This document shows positions 42,293 through 51,200 of a DNA stretch of 58,491 nucleotides, piece by piece. The position numbers were made by a program, and so were the translations under genes. The stretch covers positions 1 to 58,491 of the forward strand of contig JAQDWB010000014.1 in assembly GCA_027673765.1 (NCBI GenBank), written 5' to 3'. The notes beneath the pieces were generated by a model. It did no database searches and was not told where the DNA came from. It saw only the letters and a list, made by a program, of their open reading frames with translations. The stretch comes from Coriobacteriaceae bacterium AM113-163 (GTDB taxonomy: Bacteria > Actinomycetota > Coriobacteriia > Coriobacteriales > Coriobacteriaceae). Within the stretch, counting starts at the first letter, position 1; every line of letters begins with the position of its first letter.

Positions 42293-42490
42293 CCGGGACG
42301 GGCGTGTTTGCGGCTTCCTTGCTCGCGTATTTCCCGTTCGTTTCGCGCCCGTTGCCGCGCCGTTTCCAAGATTGCGGCACCGTTTCCATTCGACAACGCA
42401 GTGTTTAACAACGCCGTATCTGGTCTACACCAGTTGCCCCTCGGCCGCATCATGAGCGCCGACAACGTTCATGCGACAAAGGGGGAGCGA

Positions 42491-43768
42491 ATGTACGATA
42501 CGGGATCGACAACGTTTATGCTCATCTGCACCATGCTCGTGTTTTTAATGACACCGGGTCTGGCGTTTTTCTATGGCGGCCTGTCCAGGCGCAAAAATGT
42601 CATCAACACCATGCTTATGTGCTTTGGCGCCATTGGCCTGGTTGGTGTACTGTGGATTGTTGCTGGCTGGTCGCTGGCCTACGGCGGCGACGGTTCCAGC
42701 CCGTTTATTGGAGGCCTTGACCAGTTGCTGTGCCTACCGGTGCTCAACCAGGTGCTGCAGGCGGCCGAGGGCAATGCCGCGGACGGTGCCGTCTATCCTC
42801 AGATCATCAACATCGCCTTCCAGATGGCGTTTGCCATGATCACGGCCGCTATCGTCACGGGTAGCCTGGCCGGTCGCGTTAAGTTTGGCGTTATGACGGC
42901 CTTCCTGGGCATTTGGCTGCTTGTGGTCTATGCGCCGCTCGCCCACATGGTTTGGGGCGGCGATGGCTCCTTTATCGGCGACATCATCGGAGCGCTCGAC
43001 TTTGCCGGCGGCGACGTGGTGCACATTTCGTCCGGTCTTACGGGCCTGATTCTCTGCTTAATGCTCGGCCGTCGTCGCGGCTTTGGCATGGTGAGCTATC
43101 GTCCGCATAACGTGCCGTTTGTAGCACTGGGCGCCGGCCTGCTTTGGTTTGGCTGGTTTGGATTTAACGGCGGCAGCGAGTTTAAGGCCGACGCCGTGGC
43201 GGCGCTCGCCATCCTCAACACCGTGACGGCCAGCGCGGCGGGCATGGTCTCGTGGCTTGCCGTCGAGCGCGTGCACACCGGTCGTCCCACGCTGGTGGGC
43301 GCCAGCACCGGTCTGGTTGCGGGCCTTGTGGTGGTCACGCCGGGCGCGGGCTTTGTCGAGCCGTGGGCGGCGCTGGTCATGGGCCTGATCGTCTCTCCCG
43401 TCTGTTACCTGGCCATCAGCCATCTCAAGACCAAGTTCGGCTACGACGATGCGCTCGACGCGTTTGGCTGCCATGGTATCGGCGGCATCTTGGGCGGCGT
43501 GCTCACGGGCCTGTTCTGCGTGCCGGAGCTTTCGTGGACCGGTAAGGGCGGCCTGTTCTACACGGGTGACATGTCGCTGCTCATCTCGCAAATCCTGGGC
43601 ATTGTGGTGACGGTCGCTATTGTGCTGGTGCTCGACTTGGTGATTGCCGCGGTGGTCAAGGCGCTGTTCCGCGGCAGCCTGCGCGTGGACGAGGCCGATG
43701 AGGCGCTGGGCTTGGATGCGAGTCAGCACGGCGAGAGCGCATATCCTTCTTTCTCCGGACTCGATTAG
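42491..43768 (+). CDS. amtB: Ammonium transporter
   Basis: 425 residues with 11 membrane helices, conducting NH3/NH4+. It has TPGLAFFYGGLSRRKNV, the pore His pair in HISSGLTGLI and FGCHGIGGILGG (conserved in Amt), and WFGFNGGSEF. Start ATG 42491 follows GGGGGAGCGA; the preceding in-frame codons are non-family. The PII gene lies downstream, the standard pairing. Confidence 0.95.
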   Translation: MYDTGSTTFMLICTMLVFLMTPGLAFFYGGLSRRKNVINTMLMCFGAIGLVGVLWIVAGWSLAYGGDGSSPFIGGLDQLLCLPVLNQVLQAAEGNAADGAVYPQIINIAFQMAFAMITAAIVTGSLAGRVKFGVMTAFLGIWLLVVYAPLAHMVWGGDGSFIGDIIGALDFAGGDVVHISSGLTGLILCLMLGRRRGFGMVSYRPHNVPFVALGAGLLWFGWFGFNGGSEFKADAVAALAILNTVTASAAGMVSWLAVERVHTGRPTLVGASTGLVAGLVVVTPGAGFVEPWAALVMGLIVSPVCYLAISHLKTKFGYDDALDAFGCHGIGGILGGVLTGLFCVPELSWTGKGGLFYTGDMSLLISQILGIVVTVAIVLVLDLVIAAVVKALFRGSLRVDEADEALGLDASQHGESAYPSFSGLD

Positions 43769-43777
43769 CAGCTTCCC

Positions 43778-43860
43778 CAAGCACCGCACCTTGCCGTTCA
43801 ATCGTCGCTCACGTACTTAAGTACGCTTCGCTCCTCTTTCACGGCAATCTGCGGCACTTG
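43778..43860 (+). repeat. Inverted repeat after amtB with central perfect palindrome
   Basis: CAAGCACCGCACCTTGCCGT (43778-43797) pairs with ACGGCAATCTGCGGCACTTG (43841-43860) with four mismatches. The centre has the perfect palindrome CGTACTTAAGTACG (43812-43825). TGCGGCACTTGGTAAACC is directly repeated 62 bp later (TGCGGCACCTGGAAAACC). It starts 9 nt after the amtB stop, so it may be a 3' element like A-C. Confidence 0.6.
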
Positions 43861-43980
43861 GTAAACCTGCTAAGACCAGTCAGTTGAACTTATTGATCTC
43901 TGAGGTTGGTTTGCGGCACCTGGAAAACCCGTGCCATGTGAAGGACAATTCATTTCTTTTATTGAAGAGAGGAATTCACT

Positions 43981-44319
43981 ATGAAGAAAATTACGGCTAT
44001 CGTGCGCCAGGAGAAGCTTGAGGTTCTCAAAGATGCGCTGTTTGCTGCTGATGTTCGCGGCATGACTATCAACCAGGTGCAGGGCTGCGGCGCACAGCAT
44101 GGCTGGAAGGAATACGTGCGCGGCAACGAACTGCTCGTCAATACCATCCCCAAGGTGCAGTTCACCCTCATCTGCGCTGATGAGCACGTTGACGGAATTG
44201 TCGACATCATCTGCAATGCCGCCCGCACCGGTGCCGTTGGAGACGGCAAGATTTGGGTCGAGCCGGTCGAAGAAGTCATCCGCATTCGCACCGGCGAACA
44301 CGGCCCGGCCGCGGTGTAG
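43981..44319 (+). CDS. glnK: PII nitrogen regulatory protein
   Basis: 112 residues, trimeric sensor of 2-oxoglutarate, ATP and ADP that plugs AmtB when nitrogen is plentiful. MKKITAIVRQEKLEVLKDAL and the B-loop GAVGDGKIWVEPVEEVIRIRTGE are canonical. In the T-loop (residues 37-55, GAQHGWKEYVRGNELLVN) position 51 is Leu, where uridylylated or adenylylated PII proteins have Tyr. A GAGAGG precedes ATG 43981. Gene linkage to amtB favours the glnK name. Confidence 0.93.
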   Translation: MKKITAIVRQEKLEVLKDALFAADVRGMTINQVQGCGAQHGWKEYVRGNELLVNTIPKVQFTLICADEHVDGIVDIICNAARTGAVGDGKIWVEPVEEVIRIRTGEHGPAAV

Positions 44320-44393
44320 AATCGACCGTCTGCCATCCGCAACGTTAAAATGCTGCAATGAGGCACAAGACTTGCGTTGCGGATGGGCGGATT

Positions 44394-45056
44394 ATGGGTC
44401 GCAATAAATATCCCGAGGAGACGGTCGCGAAGATTCTCGACGCGGCACTGGAGCTATTCTGCGCACAGGGTTATGAGGGGACGAGTATTCAAGATATCGT
44501 TGACCGTCTCGACGGCATGACCAAGGGCGCTGTCTATCATCACTTCAAGAGCAAAGAAGAGATTTTCAACGCCGCGTTTGATCGGGCGATGACTCCGATT
44601 GTTGAGCACCGCCGCTCGATGCTTGGCGTCGGTAATATGACCGGAGCCCAAAAGCTCAAGCGACTGTACGCTCCCGAGTCCGTTGTTCCACAAATTGAGC
44701 TATGGGCACGTATGCGTCCTGCAGCAGATCCGGTAAAAAGCTCGCGCCTACTGGCGATGCAGTACCAGGGCTCATTTGACGAGTCGGCCGATGGCTGTCT
44801 CTTGCCAGTGATCGAGGAGGGCATCGCCGACGGCTCCATTGCGTGCGAATGCCCGCGCGAAGCGGCGGAGGCCGTATCGTTGTTGGCGAATCTTTGGCTG
44901 CTGCCATTGTTCCGTCCGCTCGAGCCCAAGGAGCGAATGCTCGCTCGTGCACAATGTCTGGCGCAGATGGCCGCTGCGGTGGGACTCGATTTGGGCGAGG
45001 AAGTGCTCCAGACAACGGCACGGATTTGGGACGTATGGGACCGCGCTGGGTGGTAA
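44394..45056 (+). CDS. TetR-family repressor
   Basis: 220 residues from ATG 44394 (MGRNKYPEE); the ATG at 44358 has no ribosome site. The N-terminal HTH reads AALELFCAQGYEGTSIQDIV ... GAVYHHFKSKEEIF. The C-terminal ligand domain is unassigned. Two operator-like palindromes flank its 3' end and the start of the MFS gene downstream, so it probably represses that gene in response to the exported compound. Confidence 0.88.
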   Translation: MGRNKYPEETVAKILDAALELFCAQGYEGTSIQDIVDRLDGMTKGAVYHHFKSKEEIFNAAFDRAMTPIVEHRRSMLGVGNMTGAQKLKRLYAPESVVPQIELWARMRPAADPVKSSRLLAMQYQGSFDESADGCLLPVIEEGIADGSIACECPREAAEAVSLLANLWLLPLFRPLEPKERMLARAQCLAQMAAAVGLDLGEEVLQTTARIWDVWDRAGW

Positions 45057-45057
45057 T

Positions 45058-45078
45058 ATAGATACTGACGGTATGTAA
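45058..45078. promoter_or_regulatory. Operator O1 for the TetR repressor
   Basis: ATAGATAC-TGACG-GTATGTAA, an imperfect version of O2, directly after the tetR stop. Confidence 0.6.
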
Positions 45079-45087
45079 TTGATTTGT

Positions 45088-45112
45088 AAGGGTAGCCACG
45101 GCTGCCCTTTTC
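45088..45112 (+). terminator. Intrinsic terminator of tetR gene
   Basis: AAGGGTAGCC-AC-GGCTGCCCTTTTC; stem nearly perfect with one G:T, followed by TTTTC. It separates tetR from the MFS gene. Confidence 0.75.
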
Positions 45113-45122
45113 AAGTCATTAA

Positions 45123-45143
45123 ATACATACTAGCGGTATGTAT
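45123..45143. promoter_or_regulatory. Operator O2 for the TetR repressor
   Basis: ATACATAC-TAGCG-GTATGTAT is a perfect 8+8 palindrome 22 bp before the MFS start codon, with spacing from O1 of 65 bp. Confidence 0.7.
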
Positions 45144-45165
45144 AGGGGGTGGGCTTATGGCTTGA

Positions 45166-46419
45166 ATGCGGAGGAATAGCGTCTCATTGACACAAAAAAC
45201 AGTGCGGTCAATCAGGCTCGCGGAACTTCTGGTTGCGCAGCTGTGCACGTATTCGATGCTGTCGGCGCTGTGCTTTGCGTATCCACTTTACTTGTTCGAT
45301 TGCAGCGGATCGTCAACGTTATATGGCGCCGTCGTGGCGACGGCGTTCATACCCGGCGTACTCGCAACTCCGGCTGGCGGAATCTTGGCGGATAGGGGAA
45401 GACATCGCGAGGTCCTCGTGGCCCTCGGCATTGCTCTGATGACTGCATCACTGCTGTCTATCCCCATGAAGCGCTCGTTGCCTCTTGCGGTCGTCGTAGT
45501 AGCGATACTTTGTGTTCAATATGGTGTTCAATCGCTGCTAAAGCCAATGCTCCAAATTGAGACGGTGCGTATGGCGGGTGAAGAGAAGGTTGAGCGGGCC
45601 ACTGCATTGGTTTCGCAGATGACCATGGTGAGCAATATCTTGGGCCCTGTGGTCGGGACGGCAGTCTATGGGTACTTTGGCATCGATGCTCTTTGCACAA
45701 CCGCGTCGGTGGCGTTTGCGATTTCAGCTCTCTTGTTTGGGGGCGCGCTCAAGCAAAATGCCTCATTTGAAACGATGGGAGACGGCGCGACTCGTACGAC
45801 ATGCCGAAACGATTTTCGGGAGTCGATTCGGTATCTGTTGCAAAATGCATCATTGGCCGCTGTGATTTTGCTTGCGGCCGTTTTGAACCTTGCGTTGGTT
45901 GGGCTAACGATTGGCGCTCCCATTATTGTTACAAAGCATCTCGGCATGCAATCGTCCTGCGTTGGGATAGTTGAGGTTGCTCTGGGCTTGGGTGGTCTTA
46001 CTGGCAGCGGCTTGGTCGGCATTTGGCCGCATCGCTTTTCTCTCAATGGCATATGTCGATATGTTGCGATGATCTGTTTTGGAGTCGCGCCGATTATTGT
46101 TACGCTGCTGTTCGGCGTAGATGTATGCGTGTTCACCGTGTTTGCGGTTGGTTCGGCATGGGTCATGGTGTGGGCGAGCATTACGTCGGTTGAAATCATC
46201 GCGTTTGTTCAGCGGGTAGCGCCGACTGAGCTCTGCGGAAAAGTGCTTTCGGTCGTTTACGTGGTCCTTTCCTGCGCAACACCTATCGGCCAATTGACGT
46301 ACGGGGTTGCATATGATCGATGGGCACCGGCGATTGTATTCGCAGCCATGTTGGCGGTGCTGACGTTGACGACGGCGCTGTTTTATCGTCTGAAAAATCG
46401 CTTGCGGCGATTGTCTTGA
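45166..46419 (+). CDS. Major facilitator superfamily efflux transporter
   Basis: 417 residues with 12 predicted helices. The loop between helices 2 and 3 carries GGILADRGRHREVLV, the MFS signature G-x-L-a-D-r-x-G-r-R. Helix 6 boundary TMVSNILGPVVGTAVYGYFG is similar to macrolide/multidrug exporters of the MefA type. ATG 45166 is taken as start although GGAGG lies inside the next codons; a TTG at 45187 is possible. Regulated by the TetR protein upstream. Confidence 0.83.
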   Translation: MRRNSVSLTQKTVRSIRLAELLVAQLCTYSMLSALCFAYPLYLFDCSGSSTLYGAVVATAFIPGVLATPAGGILADRGRHREVLVALGIALMTASLLSIPMKRSLPLAVVVVAILCVQYGVQSLLKPMLQIETVRMAGEEKVERATALVSQMTMVSNILGPVVGTAVYGYFGIDALCTTASVAFAISALLFGGALKQNASFETMGDGATRTTCRNDFRESIRYLLQNASLAAVILLAAVLNLALVGLTIGAPIIVTKHLGMQSSCVGIVEVALGLGGLTGSGLVGIWPHRFSLNGICRYVAMICFGVAPIIVTLLFGVDVCVFTVFAVGSAWVMVWASITSVEIIAFVQRVAPTELCGKVLSVVYVVLSCATPIGQLTYGVAYDRWAPAIVFAAMLAVLTLTTALFYRLKNRLRRLS

Positions 46420-46479
46420 CGCGCTGGGGCACCGTGAATTTGCGGAGGCAGTGGCCCGCCGCGCCGGGACGGCATTGTT

Positions 46480-46535
46480 TGTGCATGCCTCTCCTTCGTC
46501 TACAATATCGTGCAGACGAAGGAGAGGCATGCACA
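46480..46535. promoter_or_regulatory. Perfect 22-bp inverted repeat spanning the HAD gene start
   Basis: Arms 46480-46501 and 46514-46535 are perfectly complementary around ACAATATCGTGC. The right arm contains the AAGGAG ribosome site and the ATG at 46529. A TACAAT -10-like hexamer at 46501-46506 begins at the last base of the left arm and runs into the loop. If transcription starts there, the RNA holds only the right arm, so the repeat would act in DNA; if it starts further upstream, the start codon would be hidden in a hairpin. Confidence 0.7.
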
Positions 46536-47392
46536 TGATCAAGATGTTCGCGAGTGACCTAGACGGAACGCTGCTGAACGCCCTGCATGAGGCGGATGGG
46601 ACCATCCGCCGCGCCATTCGCGAGCTGACTGAGGCTGGCCTGCACGTGGTTCCCGCGACTGGACGCTCGACGTTGCCGATCGGCGAGCATGGCTTTACGG
46701 GCCTGGCACTTGACGCCTGCTGCTCCAATGGATCCATCGTGCGCGACAGCCATGGCGAGGTGCTCAAGACTTGGACCATCGATCCGCAGGTCACTGAGGA
46801 ACTGCTCAAGGCGTTCCCGGACATTTGCTTTGATTGTTCCACGCCCGATGGCATGTACTCGAGCGGTTCGTTCGAGATGCATCAGGCGGGCTTTAAAAAG
46901 GACAGCCCCATCAAGCGTATTGTGATGCGCGGCATGCGTGCACGCGGCGGGTATCACGAGGAACAGTATTTCGACCAGTCGATCGGCGATATCTTGCGTC
47001 ACGATGTATGCAAGATCAATTGTCGCGTGACCTCGCCCGAGCTGGAGCGTGACCTTAAGTCGTATCTTGCCGAGCGATCGGACCGCGTGGTCAACGCGCC
47101 GTTCGATCCGGTGATGTTCGAGATCACGGACGTGGCGTGTAACAAGGGCGAGAGTGTGGCCTGGCTGGCGGGCTACTACGGCATTGCCGAGGACGAGGTT
47201 GCGGTCTACGGCGACGGCGGCAACGACATCGCCATGCTCAAGCGTTTCCGCCACAGCTATGCGACCAAAAACGCTAGCGATACAGCTAAGGCTGCCGCGA
47301 GCGCGACCATCGGCAACTGCATGGTCCACGCCGTCCCCAAACACATGCTCGCCACCATGCATAAGCAGAGCTCCCGCACCATCATCGAATAA
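46529..47392 (+). CDS. HAD-superfamily (Cof type) phosphatase
   Basis: 287 residues. Motif I FASDLDGTLLN near the N-terminus, motif II ATGRS, motif III Lys in CNKGESVAWLAGYYG and motif IV VYGDGGNDIAML. The cap between about residues 80-190 is type C2B. Cof-like HADs dephosphorylate sugar phosphates, flavin nucleotides or phosphorylated cofactors. Start ATG 46529 after AAGGAGAGGC; ATG 46535 is the alternative. Downstream AAAGGGAC/GTCCCTTT at 47398-47413 is a weak terminator. Confidence 0.88.
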   Translation: MHMIKMFASDLDGTLLNALHEADGTIRRAIRELTEAGLHVVPATGRSTLPIGEHGFTGLALDACCSNGSIVRDSHGEVLKTWTIDPQVTEELLKAFPDICFDCSTPDGMYSSGSFEMHQAGFKKDSPIKRIVMRGMRARGGYHEEQYFDQSIGDILRHDVCKINCRVTSPELERDLKSYLAERSDRVVNAPFDPVMFEITDVACNKGESVAWLAGYYGIAEDEVAVYGDGGNDIAMLKRFRHSYATKNASDTAKAAASATIGNCMVHAVPKHMLATMHKQSSRTIIE

Positions 47393-47397
47393 GGGAC

Positions 47398-47413
47398 AAA
47401 GGGACAGTCCCTT
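47398..47413 (+). terminator. Weak hairpin after the HAD gene
   Basis: AAAGGGAC-GTCCCTTT within an AAGGGACAAAGGGACAGTCCC repeat that resembles the loop of the CCTGCCAAAA repeats. Loop size is minimal. TGTGCAATA, directly repeated at 47457 and 47476, may be regulator half-sites for the TetR gene that follows. Confidence 0.4.
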
Positions 47414-47512
47414 TGCCACAATCTAAATATTGCCTTTACGTGTTGATACACACGGTGTGCAATAATACTCGCACTGTGCAATAGCGCACAGGCTGAGTAA
47501 CAAGGAGGACGC

Positions 47513-48223
47513 TTGTCCCAGCTCGAGAAATGCGATCGCCGGTCCCTTCGCTCGCAGCGTGCCCTTCGCCAGGCACTCGCCAGCGAGCTTGCCGAAAGCG
47601 GCGACCTTTCGCGCATTAATGTCGCGTCGCTCACCGAGCGCGCTGGCCTTACGCGCCGCACGTTCTATTCGCACTACCGCGATATCCCTGACTTTATCAA
47701 TCAAATCGAGGACGGCTTGCTGGCCGAGATCCGTGAGCGCATTGAGCTCATCACCGCAGCTCAGTTGCCCGATCTCTATCACAACATCGATGAGCTCGAG
47801 CCGGCGCCCGGTTCGGTTGAGCTGCTGCGTTATCTTGCAGCCAACCGCGACTTAATCGGCGCGCTGCTGGGTCCGGGCGGCGACCAGGCCTTCATTAAAA
47901 GGATTATCGACACCGCGCGTGAGGCCGTAGTGCCGCGTGCGCAGACGGGCATTTTGGGCCTGGCGCTGGGCACGTTCTTTGACTACTACGTTACCTACGT
48001 CGTGAGTGCCGAGGTCGGCATGATTCAGCGCTGGTTTGAGCGTGGGCTCACCGAATCGCCTGAGGCCATGGCGCGCATTATGACGGTGCTCGCTTTTGTG
48101 CGCCCCGGTGACCTGTATGGCCAACCCATCGATATCAACGTGCCGGAATACGGCATGAAGCTATTGAACTTGCAGCTCGAGGATGCGGTCGACACCGCCG
48201 CAACCGTCGAGTCCAACAACTAA
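47513..48223 (+). CDS. TetR-family regulator upstream of the activase gene
   Basis: 236 residues from TTG 47513, selected because AAGGAGG lies at the right distance. HTH: ALRQALASELAESGDLSRIN ... ASLTERAGLTRRTFYSHYRD. The ligand-binding C-terminal half (LLRYLAANRDLIGALLGPGG ... FFDYYVTY) resembles the TetR_C_14/DhaS-like clade. The gap to the activase gene is only 11 bp, so the two are cotranscribed, possibly as an autoregulatory switch. Confidence 0.86.
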   Translation: MSQLEKCDRRSLRSQRALRQALASELAESGDLSRINVASLTERAGLTRRTFYSHYRDIPDFINQIEDGLLAEIRERIELITAAQLPDLYHNIDELEPAPGSVELLRYLAANRDLIGALLGPGGDQAFIKRIIDTAREAVVPRAQTGILGLALGTFFDYYVTYVVSAEVGMIQRWFERGLTESPEAMARIMTVLAFVRPGDLYGQPIDINVPEYGMKLLNLQLEDAVDTAATVESNN

Positions 48224-48234
48224 GAGGAGAGACA

Positions 48235-51200
48235 ATGAGCAAACTCGTCGAGGGCATCAAGGACCGTGTGGTCGCTGCCGCACGCGAGGCCGCGCCCGCC
48301 GCGGTGGACGCTGCGCAGAAGGCTGCGACCGCGGCTGCCGAGAAAGTTGCCGAGGCAGTTGCCGATGCCAAGAACGTGGCAGGGGAGACGTCCGTCGTCA
48401 GCGAGCCCGCCACCGCCGCTGAGCCCGTAGCCGCCGCCCAGGCCCCCGAAGGCGCGATCTTCAACCCCGAGGCCGCCCGCGGCAACCTGCACCTGGGCAT
48501 CGACGTGGGCTCCACCACCGTTAAGCTCGCTGTGCTCAACGACGACAACCAGATTGTCTACGCCAAGTACCAGCGCCACCACACCGACGTCCGCGCTTGC
48601 GCCCGCGACCTGATCGAGGGCGCTGCGACCGTGCTGCCGACGGCCCAGATGACCTGCGCCATCACCGGCTCGGGCGGTCTGCTGCTATCTCAGTGGCTCG
48701 GCCTGGAGTTTGTCCAGGAGGTCATCGCCAGCAAGCGTGCCGTCGAGACCCTCATCCCGGCCACCGATGTTGCCATCGAGCTGGGCGGCGAGGACGCCAA
48801 GATCATCTACTTTGACAACGGTATCGAGCAGCGCATGAACGGCACCTGCGCCGGCGGTACGGGCGCGTTCATCGACCAGATGGCAACCTTGCTGCACACC
48901 GACGCGAGCGGCCTTAACGAGCTCGCGGCCAACGCCACCACCATCTATCCCATCGCCAGTCGCTGCGGCGTCTTTGCCAAGACCGACGTGCAGCCGCTCC
49001 TCAACGAGGGCGCCCGCCCCGAGGACGTCGCCGCTTCCATCTTCCAGGCCGTCGTGACCCAGACCATCTCGGGCCTGGCGTGCGGCCGTCCCATTCGCGG
49101 TAACGTCGCCTTCCTGGGCGGCCCGCTGCAGTATCTCTCCGAGTTGCGCCATCGCTTCTACCTCACGCTCAACCTGGACGAGGAGCATCGTATCGTGCCC
49201 CAAAACGCCCACCTGTTTGTGGCGAGCGGCGCCGCCATGGCGCACGAGTCCAACAAGCTCAGCACGTTCCCGCAGCTCATCGAGGCTATCGACAGCTTAG
49301 GCGACACGCAGGGTGCCGAGGTCGAGCGCCTGGATCCGCTCTTTGCCACCGACGAGGACTTTGCTGAGTTCAAAACCCGCCACGACCAGGAAGTCGTCCC
49401 CAAGGGCAAGCTCGACGGCTACACCGGCCGCGTGTTCATTGGCATCGACGCCGGTTCCACCACCATGAAGGCCGCACTCGTGGGCGAGGACGGTCAGCTG
49501 CTGCACACCTGGTACGGCAACAACAACGGCGACATCCTAGGCACGGCCAAGGTCATCATGGCCGATTTCTACAACCACATTCCCGCGGGCTGCACCATCG
49601 GCCACGTGACCACTACGGGCTACGGCGAGGCGCTGCTCATCGAGGCCCTCAAGGCCGATTCCGGCGAGATCGAGACCGTTGCGCACCTGCGCGGCGCCAA
49701 GGCATTCCTGACCGGCGTCGAGTTTATCCTGGACATCGGCGGCCAGGACATGAAGTGCCTGCGCGTCAAGGACGGTGTCATCGAGCATATCATGCTCAAC
49801 GAGGCCTGCTCGTCGGGCTGCGGCAGCTTTATCGAGAGCTTCGCCGTGTCTATGAACATGGACGTGCGCGCGTTTGCCGATGCCGCCATTCATGCCAAGG
49901 CCCCCGTCGACCTGGGCAGTCGCTGCACGGTCTTTATGAACTCGCGCGTCAAGCAGGCGCAAAAGGAAGGCGCCACGGTGGGTGACATCGCGGCCGGCCT
50001 GTCCTATTCCGTCATCAAGAATGCCCTGTTCAAGGTCATTAAGCTGCGCGACCCCAAGGAGATCGGCAGTCAGGTGATCGTCCAGGGCGGCACCTTTATG
50101 TCCGATGCCACGCTGCGTGCGTTTGAGCAGCTCACCGGCGTTCACGCCGTGCGCCCCGACATCGCCGGCTGCATGGGCGCCTACGGTGCGGCCCTGCTCG
50201 CCCGCGATCGCGCCGGCGCCGATGGCATTTCGACCATTCTTTCTGCCGAGGACATCGCGCACCTTACCGTGACGCAAAAGCATGTCCGCTGCGGTCGCTG
50301 CTCCAACAACTGCCAGCTTACCGTCAACGACTTTGGCGGCGGTAGGCGCTTCATTACCGGCAACCGCTGCGAGAAGGGCGCCGGCCACAAAAAGCAAAAG
50401 ACCGAGGCCCCCAACCTCTTCAAAAAGAAAAACGAGCTGCTCTTTAACCGCGAGGTGCTGAGCCCCGACGAGGCCCCGCGCGGCACCGTCGGCATCCCCC
50501 GCGCGCTCAACATGTACGAGAACTACCCCTTCTGGCACGCGTTCTTTACGCGCCTGGGCTTTAGCGTGCAGCTGTCCGACCAGTCGAGCAAAAAGACCTA
50601 CCAGGCGGGTATCGAGTCCATGCCGTCCGAGAGCGTGTGTTATCCGGCCAAGATGAGCCACGGCCACGTGATGAACCTCATCGACCGTGACGTCGACTTT
50701 ATCTGGATGCCGTGCGTGCGCTGGGAGCGCAAAGAGGACCCGACGGCCGGCAACTGCTACAACTGCCCTATCGTCATGAGCTACCCCACGGCGCTGGCGC
50801 TCAACATCGACGAGATCCGCGAGCAGAACATCGAGTTCCTGTACCCGTTTGTGCCCTATCACGACAAGACCGAGCTCAAGCGCCGCCTGTATCAGGTGCT
50901 CGCCGTCGACCGCGTGGCCGATGCTGAGGCCGGTCGCGGTCGCGTGCGCGGTCCTAAAATCACGCGCTCCGAGGTCGATGCCGCCGTCAACGCTGCCTTT
51001 GAGGCCGATGCGCGTTTCCACGAGGACATCCAGACTATGGGCGAGGAGGCTCTTAAGTGGGTCGAGGACCACGGCGGCCACGGCATCGTACTCGCCGGCC
51101 GTCCCTACCATAACGACCCCGAGATCAACCACGCCCTGCCTGAGCTTATCTCGAGCTTTGGCTTTGCGGTCTTTACCGAGGATTCGCTCGCGCATCTGGT

